A stretch of DNA of 7,197 bases from Desulfobacterales bacterium (GTDB taxonomy: Bacteria > Desulfobacterota > Desulfobacteria > Desulfobacterales > JAFDCJ01). The stretch is from positions 1 to 7,197 of the forward strand of contig JAOZSC010000127.1 of the NCBI GenBank assembly GCA_029939875.1, read 5' to 3'. The notes under the pieces are model-generated. The model was not told where the DNA came from and did no database searches. It was given only the letters and a program-made list of their open reading frames with translations. The position numbers and the translations under genes were made by a program. Below are positions 1-5,377 of the stretch, piece after piece; positions within the stretch are counted from its first letter, which is position 1; each line of letters starts with the position of its first letter.

Positions 1-302
1 AGATCCATGGCCCCGAGTTTCATCGCCTGGATCCCCTTTTCCACCGTGGCATGCCCGGTAAGCAGGATAATTTGAAGATCGGGATTTTTGTCTTTCAGCG
101 CCTTTAAGGCCTCAAGGCCATCCATGCCGGGCATCTGTAGATCCAGCACGATGGCATCGTACGCGTCCTCGTCCGCCATCTTGATGGCGTCAACAGCCGA
201 GGAGGCGGTGGACACATTCATGCCCCTGGCGCGCATTCGCTCCCCGAGGACATCCAGAAAATCCTGCTCGTCATCTACCAGCAACACCTTTTCGTTGGTC
301 AT
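1..302 (-). CDS. Response regulator receiver protein, partial (C-terminus beyond left edge)
   Basis: Starts MTNEKVLLVDDE and runs off the window after about 100 codons. It is a CheY-like receiver domain: the acidic pocket is D10-D11, the phospho-acceptor is D54 in the LDLQMPG stretch, and the conserved Thr is T82 in LLTGHA. The conserved Lys would lie just outside the window. The ATG at 302 is preceded by AGGAG at a normal distance. It is the fifth gene of the signalling operon, 57 bases after the phosphotransferase-like gene. Its receiver resembles the other two receivers of the cluster (VDDE, xxLxER, MPG, TGHA/G), so the three probably share an ancestor. Whether it is a lone receiver or carries an output domain cannot be seen here; it is the likely last acceptor of the relay, which is inference. 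Confidence 0.93.
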   Translation of the reverse strand, partial: MTNEKVLLVDDEQDFLDVLGERMRARGMNVSTASSAVDAIKMADEDAYDAIVLDLQMPGMDGLEALKALKDKNPDLQIILLTGHATVEKGIQAMKLGAMD

Positions 303-359
303 GGCGATTCTCCTCTCTTCCTGCATTTGCCGAATAAAGTTTTCTTTGCAACCGCCCGC

Positions 360-1040
360 TCAGCGCACCTGCTCAGCCTCATGGATTGTCAACGGCAGGG
401 AAAGGGTGATTTTTTTTGCCCCTTCATTGAGCTCAATTTTTCCGCAAAGTGCGCTGGCCAGCGCATGCTCCATTTCCCCGGGAAATGATGGATCTTGCTT
501 CACACCAGGCTCCTGGAGCCCTGTAAAATGAATATCGATGCCCTGATCGTTTGCAGCCACAGACACCTCAATGGTTTTTTCAGCGCCTGCCGTACACATG
601 AAAAAATCCATACAGCGCCAGAGCATGGTTTCAAGCAAAAAAGGGTTGGTAATAATTTCTGGGGGGTTTTCGGACATTACGGGTTCAAACGTAATGCCTT
701 GCATGGATGCGAGCCTTTTGGAAAGGGCTGCCATAAATGCCAGAAGTTCACCCGTATCTATCTTTTTTTCCTGTTCATCAATACTGTGTGCCAGGGTATT
801 CATGTTTTTTACGATCAAATCCGCCCGTCGGACCTGTTTCTGGATTTTTCCGGCAATGGATCTCAGCTTTGCGGAGTCAACCGGCATGCCCTGTTCTGCC
901 ATGCCGGTAAGGTCCTCCAAAAGGCCTGCGCTTTCGTTGACAATGGCCAGCACATTTTTGATCTCGTGGGAAATAGATGCGTTCATCTTCCCGAAAAACT
1001 GGAGTCCCGCCTCATTGATAACTTTCCACGTATTATTCAT
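360..1040 (-). CDS. Histidine-kinase-like protein with degenerate ATPase domain; candidate His phosphotransferase
   Basis: A soluble protein of 226 residues with no membrane segment. Residues 11-88 form a DHp (HisKA-like) helical hairpin with the H-box SHEIKNVLAIVNE; the phospho-accepting His is H25. Residues about 93-219 occupy the place of the HATPase domain, but the N-box position (about 136-151, LLETMLWRCMDFF) has no Asn, and neither the DxGxG nor the GxGxG loop is present. Such a protein should not bind ATP normally. In Spo0B and ChpT the same layout (DHp plus eroded CA domain) marks a phosphotransferase shuttling phosphoryl groups between receivers, so that role is inferred here. Its H-box helix is close to that of the upstream kinase (13 of 20 positions from the His identical), suggesting duplication and decay. 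I chose the ATG at 1040 because AAAAGGTG lies 4 bases before it; an upstream TTG at 1061 would lack that site and overlap the previous gene. Confidence 0.9.
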   Translation of the reverse strand: MNNTWKVINEAGLQFFGKMNASISHEIKNVLAIVNESAGLLEDLTGMAEQGMPVDSAKLRSIAGKIQKQVRRADLIVKNMNTLAHSIDEQEKKIDTGELLAFMAALSKRLASMQGITFEPVMSENPPEIITNPFLLETMLWRCMDFFMCTAGAEKTIEVSVAANDQGIDIHFTGLQEPGVKQDPSFPGEMEHALASALCGKIELNEGAKKITLSLPLTIHEAEQVR

Positions 1041-1050
1041 CGCACACCTT

Positions 1051-1410
1051 TTATTCGTCAAGGGCCTGCTTCATTTTCTTTACGAGTTCCTCGATGGCCA
1101 CCGGCTTGACGAGGTAAAATTCTTCTCCTGCTTCTTCAGAACCCGCAAGGAAGTCTTCTTCGGATCCATGCCCGGTCATGAAAATGAATTTCATGTCCGG
1201 GTATTTGTCGGCGATCATCCGTTTGAGCTGGATGCCACCGATTTGCGGCATCTTGATATCCACCACGGCGACATCGTAGACCTGCTCTTCAATTTTATTG
1301 AGAGCTTCTTTTCCGCTGCACACCCAATCCGCCTCAATCCCTCTGAATGACAGTCTTTCAGCCAGGGTTGAGACCAGTTCTTTTTCGTCGTCAATCAGTA
1401 AAACTCGCAT
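1051..1410 (-). CDS. Stand-alone response regulator receiver domain
   Basis: A 119-residue protein that is only a CheY-like receiver. Visible signature residues are D7-D8 (metal pocket), phospho-acceptor D51 in VVDIKMP, T79 in FMTGHGS and K102 in YLVKPV. There is no output domain, so it must act by protein contact or as a phosphoryl carrier. Its ATG overlaps the end of the sensor kinase by 16 bases (the kinase TGA lies inside the first codons), with AAAGG upstream, and the next gene begins 10 bases after its stop. Such packing implies translational coupling with the kinase. The obvious partner is the kinase just upstream. Together with the His-phosphotransferase-like protein downstream it makes the middle step of a plausible relay; the pairing is inferred from gene order. 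Confidence 0.96.
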   Translation of the reverse strand: MRVLLIDDEKELVSTLAERLSFRGIEADWVCSGKEALNKIEEQVYDVAVVDIKMPQIGGIQLKRMIADKYPDMKFIFMTGHGSEEDFLAGSEEAGEEFYLVKPVAIEELVKKMKQALDE

Positions 1411-3182
1411 GCGACCTTTCCATCCTTTATCTGGGTTTTGACAGGAAGCGTTACCGTGAAGGTGGTCCCCTTGCCGGGATCGCTTTCAACGCTGATATCA
1501 CCGCCCAATTTCCGAAGAAAATTAGCGGTCAGCGACAACCCAAGCCCGGTGCCTCCCCTGTCCGTCCGGGTGGAGAAAAACGGTTCAAATATACGCTCCA
1601 GATCTTCCCTGGGCATTCCACAGCCGTCGTCGGTGACGGTTACCAAAATACTGTTTTCATCTTTCACCCTGATGCGAATATCTAAATGTCCGCCATATTC
1701 CATGGCCAGGCAGGCATTATTGAACAGGTTGAGAAAAATCTCCTGAAGTTTTCCCCGGTCGCTTTTTATTACGGGCATATCTTCGGCAGCATCAAGGGAG
1801 ATCAAAATAGACCTGTACTGCGCCTCCTTTTCAAAAAAAGTCAGCACTTCCTCGATCAGTTGTTTCAGTTCAATGGGCTGAAGACTGATATCCGGATACC
1901 TTGAAAAACTCAACAGCCGCTTGGTGATAGCCCCAGCTCTTTGCACTGAAGCCAGGATGGAATCCACCAGTTGGTGAAGTTTTTCATCACCCTCATACTT
2001 TTTGCTGAAAGTGATCAGATCCTTGATGAGCCCGGCCTTTTCGTTGATGATGGCCAGCGGGTTATTGACCTCGTGCGCCACCCCTGCAGCCAAACGGCCG
2101 ATGGATGCCATCTTGTTGCTGTACTCCACCTGGTGAAGCGTTGCAACCCGTGCCTGGTCAGCCTGGAAAATCTTGTTTACAAGATAGGTAGCCATCCAGA
2201 TGACCACGCCGACAATGAGGATAACACTGACGGTAAGGAACAAAATAAGTTCCATGCGCGTTTTATACCAGGTCTTCAGCAGTTCCCGCCTGTTTTGGAC
2301 CAGCATGAGAATAAACGGTGTTTCAGGAATATAACGGTAACCGATTATGATCTGCCCGGTACGGGGGTCGTCTTTTTTCAATACCCGCGTTCGGCGTGCA
2401 TATCCCGGTACGAACAGGGATGACTTTTCGAAAATCTTGCCATAATAGAGGGAAGACGTTTGAAGTATGCCTTCCCGGTTAATCATGAAAATATCGCTTT
2501 TGCCGCCAAGCTCGAGTCCTGTCAGGAAGCCCTCGAACACACTCGTATCAAGCGTTGTCCGGAGGATAAAAAAGAGGCCGTTTGGCAGGGTGCGCTTGAT
2601 CGCAATGACGATATGGGGGACTTTTCTAAACCCCAAAAAAACGTCACTGATATAGGCTCCGCGTTTGCATACCTCCTGGTACCAGTGCTGGTCACTGTAA
2701 TTTTTTCCTAAAAGCTCGTACGGTCCCACATAATTGCGCTGATTGCCCTGGGGGCCAAAAAGATCTATGTCGGTGATACCACCGAAGCTGATTTTTAGAT
2801 TTTTCAAAATGTTTTGAAGCATCCCGGGTTCATTCAAGGTTTCAAAGCTATATTCCTGGGCGACAAAATCCAGGGCGGCTTTTCTTTGCGTAAAAAAAAA
2901 GGATATGCTCCGATGAGTATTGGAAACCAGCCGGGCGGTGCGCATGAGATTTTCGGATTCAATGGATCGCTGGGTCATCTGGTAATCGACGATAATAATC
3001 GCGATCAACGGAACCAGGGCGACTCCGGCCGTCAGCAAAACCGTTAATCGCCACATCCGGCGAAAATTGAAAGGCTGTTCACGGCCGCCGGCTGCGACAT
3101 CGCGATAATTCCAGAATTTTAGCTTGAGTATCTTCCAATCACTAATCAGTGATATCAAGCTTTTGCTGCTTGATTTTCTCAT
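1395..3182 (-). CDS. Membrane sensor histidine kinase with periplasmic Cache-type domain
   Basis: A 595-residue hybrid-free sensor kinase. From the N-terminus: about 43 cytoplasmic residues, TM1 about 44-67, a periplasmic region of about 240 residues that looks like a double Cache ligand-binding domain (aromatic stretch with DxDLFGPQG, then YSDQHWYQEV and a distal FILML strand), TM2 about 311-333, a short linker with no evident HAMP domain, then DHp and CA domains. The kinase core is complete: H370 in AHEVNNPLAII, N-box NLFNNA, G1 DDGCGM, F-box FEPFFSTR, G2 GGTGLGL and G3 GKGTTF. It should autophosphorylate on H370 in response to a small extracytoplasmic ligand, which cannot be named. The start is uncertain: ATG 3182 overlaps the upstream gene by 41 bases and has only a weak Shine-Dalgarno, implying coupled translation. 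The frame is open back to 3242, but that would overlap even more. Partners are the receivers encoded on both sides. Confidence 0.95.
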   Translation of the reverse strand: MRKSSSKSLISLISDWKILKLKFWNYRDVAAGGREQPFNFRRMWRLTVLLTAGVALVPLIAIIIVDYQMTQRSIESENLMRTARLVSNTHRSISFFFTQRKAALDFVAQEYSFETLNEPGMLQNILKNLKISFGGITDIDLFGPQGNQRNYVGPYELLGKNYSDQHWYQEVCKRGAYISDVFLGFRKVPHIVIAIKRTLPNGLFFILRTTLDTSVFEGFLTGLELGGKSDIFMINREGILQTSSLYYGKIFEKSSLFVPGYARRTRVLKKDDPRTGQIIIGYRYIPETPFILMLVQNRRELLKTWYKTRMELILFLTVSVILIVGVVIWMATYLVNKIFQADQARVATLHQVEYSNKMASIGRLAAGVAHEVNNPLAIINEKAGLIKDLITFSKKYEGDEKLHQLVDSILASVQRAGAITKRLLSFSRYPDISLQPIELKQLIEEVLTFFEKEAQYRSILISLDAAEDMPVIKSDRGKLQEIFLNLFNNACLAMEYGGHLDIRIRVKDENSILVTVTDDGCGMPREDLERIFEPFFSTRTDRGGTGLGLSLTANFLRKLGGDISVESDPGKGTTFTVTLPVKTQIKDGKVACEFY

Positions 3183-4371
3183 TGGCTTTTTTGAGTGTAC
3201 TGCTGAGCACATCAATATCCACAGGCTTTTGCAGGTAAGCAAAAGCGCCGAGTTCCATGCAAAGTTTGCGGTCGGCCTCAGAACCGTGCCCGGTCAGAAT
3301 GATGACCTCGATGTCGGGCTTGGATTTCTTTACCTGCCGCAGGACTTCGATGCCATCGATTCCGGGCATCCGCAGGTCTAGGATCAAGACTTCCGGCTCA
3401 TCGTTGTGTACCAGATCGAGGGCCGATTGGCCGTCATAAGCGACAACCGAACCCATGTCGCGCATGATCAACCGTTCTGAAAGGGTTTGGACAAACTCCC
3501 GCTCGTCATCAACCAGCAGAACCTTCGAGGGCATCTCAAAATCGAACTTGCGGTAAATATCCGCCTGGTGGAAATTTTTGCCAACCTTGGTATCCACTGA
3601 TTTGACCCCGGGTACTTTTTCCGCAATTGATTTGAGTTCTTTTTCAAGTTTGCCAAGGGCAAGAACCTGTTGGTTGATCATCAGCTCTACGGACCCGTCT
3701 GTTGTGCGCACATCAACATTGTGCCCCTTTTCGGCAAGCGCCACCTCCACCTTCGCTGTCAAAAAAAAGTCCTCCACGGCTTTTGTGGATGCTTTGCTGG
3801 GCTTGACGGCATCTTTGGCCAGATTCTCCTCGATGAGTGCTGCCGCTTCTTCCACGCTCATTTTATCCATGGGAACCACAATATCATAAAGCGATGGGTC
3901 CCAGGGGTCTTTCATATCCGTCAGACTGCTGACCCAGGAAGCACATTGCCCATCTCTTCTGTGAATCAATCTGGTCGCTTCCGAAGAAGACAAGCCCTTA
4001 TTTTCACCTGCAACCGAAATGCGGAACTTCATCTCAGCAATGAGGCAAACCCGAAGAACATGGTTGATCTGTGTGGGGATAAGGTGGGTAGCAAAACCGG
4101 TGAAAATTAAATTCTCTTGGGGTAGGGTTTGAGCCAGCACGAGCCTCAGGTAGGAAATGGATCTTTCTTTCTCATGGGTGAACTTATTGAAAACCGATGT
4201 CCTGGAAGAAAAAACACGTTCAATTTTATCTTTCGACAACCCGGATATCTTAGCGGCCTCCTCGGCCAGGTCATTGTCAGGGATTACTTTATATTTCGTG
4301 TTCGCAACCAGTTTTTCTACAACCTGTTCCCTTTTGCAAAAACTTGCGCTGAATATGGAAATGACCGACAT
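3142..4371 (-). CDS. Cytidylate-kinase-like / BON-like / receiver fusion protein
   Basis: A 409-residue three-part protein. Residues 1-183 resemble the cytidylate kinase-like family: the segment VLRVCLIAEMKFRI, GLSSSEATRLI, then WDPSLYDIVV and SVEEAAALI matches that family's usual order. However, the N-terminal P-loop is replaced by ISIFSASFCKR, which lacks the glycines, so ATP-dependent kinase activity is doubtful. Residues about 196-265 look like a BON-type fold (alternating helix/strand, ending VPGVKSVDTKVG). Residues 282-400 are a receiver with D288-D289, phospho-acceptor D332, T360 and K382. The fold assignments for the first two parts are by eye; the receiver is certain. ATG 4371 has a strong AGGGAGGT site. 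It is the first gene of the operon and overlaps the kinase gene. A plausible role is a receiver whose phosphorylation controls, or is controlled by, a non-catalytic nucleotide-binding-like domain. Confidence 0.94.
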   Translation of the reverse strand: MSVISIFSASFCKREQVVEKLVANTKYKVIPDNDLAEEAAKISGLSKDKIERVFSSRTSVFNKFTHEKERSISYLRLVLAQTLPQENLIFTGFATHLIPTQINHVLRVCLIAEMKFRISVAGENKGLSSSEATRLIHRRDGQCASWVSSLTDMKDPWDPSLYDIVVPMDKMSVEEAAALIEENLAKDAVKPSKASTKAVEDFFLTAKVEVALAEKGHNVDVRTTDGSVELMINQQVLALGKLEKELKSIAEKVPGVKSVDTKVGKNFHQADIYRKFDFEMPSKVLLVDDEREFVQTLSERLIMRDMGSVVAYDGQSALDLVHNDEPEVLILDLRMPGIDGIEVLRQVKKSKPDIEVIILTGHGSEADRKLCMELGAFAYLQKPVDIDVLSSTLKKANEKIKQQKLDITD

Positions 4372-4421
4372 TTTTGACCTCCCTGACTTATTGTCTTGTA
4401 TTTATTGAACCCCCGGCCAAG

Positions 4422-4440
4422 GCTGAAAAGCATTTTCAGC
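4422..4440. repeat. Perfect dyad with 8-base arms and 3-base spacer in signalling-operon leader
   Basis: GCTGAAAA and TTTTCAGC flank a GCA spacer, about 50 bases before the start codon of the fusion gene. It could fold as an RNA hairpin or be a protein-binding dyad. No T-run follows on the minus strand, so it is not a canonical terminator. Confidence 0.5.
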
Positions 4441-4476
4441 AGGCGTTTTTCAGGACATCTGGAAGTCGCGGTGCAG

Positions 4477-4551
4477 TCAGCGCCAACAACGCATCCTTTT
4501 ATGGACAACGGATGCTCCTGTCCTGCCTGCGATAGAAACTTTGTTCGCCAC
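4477..4551 (-). CDS. Possible 24-codon leader peptide (weak)
   Basis: Within the presumed leader of the signalling operon a GTG at 4551 is preceded by TTAAGGAG, a near-perfect Shine-Dalgarno, 7 bases away. The reading frame encodes MANKVSIAGRTG... ending in a basic, aromatic tail (HKRMRCWR) and stops at TGA 4477, about 105 bases before the fusion gene. The composition shows no amino-acid run typical of attenuation peptides. It may be a real small ORF, a leader peptide coupled to RNA folding (the GCATCC/GGATGC dyad lies inside it), or chance. Only the ribosome-binding site argues for it. Confidence 0.25.
   Translation of the reverse strand: MANKVSIAGRTGASVVHKRMRCWR
4491..4515. repeat. Nested inverted repeat in leader
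   Basis: GCATCC (4491-4496) pairs with GGATGC (4510-4515) around a 13-base loop. An outer pair, CAGGACA (4451-4457) with TGTCCTG (4519-4525), could extend the fold with an internal loop. It is a short structure and could be chance in 280 bases. Confidence 0.3.
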
Positions 4552-4587
4552 TAAGATGCTCCTTAATTGTGGGGTGACAGATGGGGT

Positions 4588-4610
4588 GACGAACAACAAG
4601 TTGTGCCGTC
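4588..4610. repeat. Imperfect 23-base dyad
   Basis: GACG and CGTC form the outer arms and ACAAC and GTTGT the inner arms around AA, with a few unpaired bases between. It lies about 40-60 bases downstream of the predicted transcription start of the signalling operon, next to the TGGGGTGAC direct repeat. It could be an operator or an RNA hairpin. Confidence 0.35.
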
Positions 4611-4623
4611 AATGAATCGGCAA

Positions 4624-4642
4624 TGAAGCTGTGCCAGCTTCA
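4624..4642. repeat. Perfect 8-base-arm dyad just inside the predicted transcript
   Basis: TGAAGCTG and CAGCTTCA flank a TGC spacer. With the promoter at 4656-4684 the transcript would start near 4649, placing this dyad at roughly +7 to +25. That fits an operator or a 5'-end RNA hairpin. It has the same 8-3-8 layout as the dyad at 4422-4440. Confidence 0.5.
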
Positions 4643-4655
4643 GTATGGAAAGACC

Positions 4656-4684
4656 TAAATATCGTATGCAAAAAGCGCTGTCAA
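4656..4684 (-). promoter_or_regulatory. Predicted sigma70-type promoter of the signalling operon
   Basis: On the minus strand a consensus -35 TTGACA (4684-4679) is followed by a 17-base spacer and a -10 TATTTA (4661-4656). Transcription would begin near 4649 and leave a leader of about 280 bases before the fusion gene at 4371. No better promoter is evident nearer to that gene. Confidence 0.6.
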
Positions 4685-4757
4685 GGCAGCAATTCGCTCC
4701 AAACCAGCAAAATTTGAGGGTCTGGAAATATTTTTTACCGACCCCCGTTGCATTTTT

Positions 4758-4786
4758 AACCCTGCGGTCTGAAAACCGCAGGGGTT
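4758..4786 (-). terminator. Strong hairpin directly after the winged-helix gene; terminator-like without a U-tract
   Basis: CCCTGCGGT (4760-4768) pairs perfectly with ACCGCAGGG (4775-4783) around a 6-base loop, starting a few bases after the stop codon at 4787. On the minus strand it is followed by TTAAAAATG rather than a run of T, so intrinsic termination is uncertain; it may act as a 3'-end stabiliser or a weak terminator. Confidence 0.4.
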
Positions 4787-5146
4787 TCACCACAGGATGA
4801 CGTATCGCTGCCCGTTTCGCAGCTCACCGCGGGTTTTTTCCATGTGGCGCAGGGTGGCCAGCTCCCTTTCCAGGTCACTGGGCCGCAGGTGCAACCTGGC
4901 CGCCAGGTCCCCGGGACGTATAGCCCCGCTGGCTTTTAAAACAGCCAGAATCTGCTGCTGGGTCTCGGTTAGCTCTACCCGGCCCCTGTGCTCTCTTTCA
5001 AAGGTCTTGGCACTGTGTACGGCCCAGGGATCACAGGTTATTACCGGTGACAGTACCTCCATGTAACAATCTTCACACAAAATCTGGCCTAGATGCTCGT
5101 GTTGTTCGCCTGTGGCAATATTTTGATGACACCGTTCGCACTGCAT
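4787..5146 (-). CDS. Small Zn-ribbon plus winged-helix DNA-binding protein
   Basis: A 119-residue protein. The N-terminus has two CxxC pairs (C3-x-x-C6 and C24-x-x-C27) typical of a zinc ribbon or rubredoxin-like knuckle, followed by a linker with C38-D-P-W-A. Residues about 60-119 look like a winged helix-turn-helix (helix TETQQQILAVLKASG, then RPGDLAARLHLRPSDLERELATLRH, and a wing ending RYVILW). I infer a metal- or redox-responsive transcription regulator; no target is known, but the dyad in its own promoter invites autoregulation. I chose ATG 5146 because GGAGG lies 8 bases upstream (5155-5159); a TTG at 5161 would place that site inside the gene. A MITE-like element sits immediately upstream of the Shine-Dalgarno. 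It is separated from the signalling operon by a hairpin and a new promoter. Confidence 0.85.
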   Translation of the reverse strand: MQCERCHQNIATGEQHEHLGQILCEDCYMEVLSPVITCDPWAVHSAKTFEREHRGRVELTETQQQILAVLKASGAIRPGDLAARLHLRPSDLERELATLRHMEKTRGELRNGQRYVILW

Positions 5147-5168
5147 CTCCCTCACCTCCAAATAATGC

Positions 5169-5273
5169 GTAAATTCTCAAAAAGTCAGGATAACTTGCTA
5201 TCAATAGAGCGCAATATGTGTTTTGGTTGAGCGTTTTGTCCATTTGGGGCGTCCCGACTTTTTGAGAATTTAC
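5169..5273. mobile_element. 105-bp MITE-like element with TIRs and 8-bp target duplication
   Basis: The ends are a perfect 18-bp inverted repeat, GTAAATTCTCAAAAAGTC (5169-5186) and its complement (5256-5273), extendable to about 22 bp with one mismatch. The 8-base sequence AATAATGC flanks it directly on both sides (5161-5168 and 5274-5281), as expected for a target-site duplication. The interior is about 60 bp with no ORF. Ends starting GTAA and an 8-bp duplication are features of the IS66 family, so a non-autonomous IS66-related element is the best guess. The insertion lies between the predicted promoter at 5305-5332 and the Shine-Dalgarno of the winged-helix gene. Confidence 0.85.
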
Positions 5274-5304
5274 AATAATGCCTGCTAACTCGTTTATATC
5301 TTAT

Positions 5305-5332
5305 ATATTATTGCGATTTTACTGCCTGTCAA
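5305..5332 (-). promoter_or_regulatory. Predicted sigma70-type promoter of the winged-helix gene
   Basis: On the minus strand -35 TTGACA (5332-5327) is followed by a 16-base spacer and -10 TAATAT (5310-5305) in an AT-rich run. The start would be near 5298. Without the MITE and one copy of its duplication the leader would be about 40 bases; with them it is about 150. Confidence 0.65.
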
Positions 5333-5340
5333 GATCGCAA
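5311..5340. promoter_or_regulatory. Operator-like dyad TTGCGAT-N16-ATCGCAA over the promoter
   Basis: Perfect 7-base arms (5311-5317 and 5334-5340) bracket the -35 box, and the proximal arm abuts the -10 box. The arm spacing of about 23 bases centre to centre (roughly two helical turns) suits a dimeric regulator that blocks RNA polymerase. The winged-helix protein encoded downstream is a candidate ligand, by inference from position only. Confidence 0.5.
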
Positions 5341-5377
5341 ACATCAATCAAAATTTATTTTTTTGGCGGGCAAGGTA

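Larger units (their letters stand above)
4372..4786. other. 415-base intergenic stretch: hairpin, promoter and long structured leader
   Basis: There is no convincing full-size gene in this gap. Reading on the minus strand it holds: a strong hairpin just after the winged-helix gene (4758-4786), a sigma70-type promoter (4656-4684), and about 280 bases of presumed leader before the fusion gene at 4371. The leader contains several short perfect dyads (4624-4642, 4588-4610, 4491-4515, 4422-4440) and a possible 24-codon ORF (4477-4551). A 9-base direct repeat TGGGGTGAC lies at 4570-4578 and 4582-4590 (12-base period). I see no tRNA, and no riboswitch class that I recognise. Confidence 0.6.

Noticed and set aside
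1041..1061. TTG start at 1061 for the phosphotransferase-like gene
   Set aside because: It would overlap the previous gene and place the AAAAGGTG site inside the coding region; ATG 1040 has that site at the right distance.
571..1350. Long plus-strand open frame opposite the phosphotransferase-like and receiver genes
   Set aside because: It is antisense to two genes with clear domain signatures on the minus strand and its translation shows no recognisable domain.
4317..4508. 63-codon minus-strand open frame starting at a TTG in the leader
   Set aside because: It overlaps the start of the well-supported fusion gene by 55 bases and its composition is not protein-like, although an AGGAG lies upstream of the TTG.
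4619..4640. Sigma54-like element CTGGCAC...TTGCC on the minus strand
   Set aside because: The GG-to-GC spacing is two bases too long for a -24/-12 promoter; the site is better explained as part of the perfect dyad at 4624-4642.
4656..4789. Possible second selenoprotein: the winged-helix gene's TGA followed by N-P-C (UxxC) and a strong hairpin
   Set aside because: The winged-helix fold is complete at RYVILW, the extension to the next stop (TAG at 4655-4657 region) does not look like conserved protein, and the hairpin loop (UUUCAG) lacks the paired G residues of a bacterial SECIS. An ordinary stop codon is more likely.
4563..4793. 76-codon minus-strand open frame over the gap
   Set aside because: Its sequence is Cys- and aromatic-rich without any family resemblance, it overlaps the end of the winged-helix gene, hairpin and promoter, and has no convincing ribosome-binding site.
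5147..5161. TTG start at 5161 for the winged-helix gene
   Set aside because: It would lie on the Shine-Dalgarno GGAGG and abut the MITE duplication; ATG 5146 fits better.
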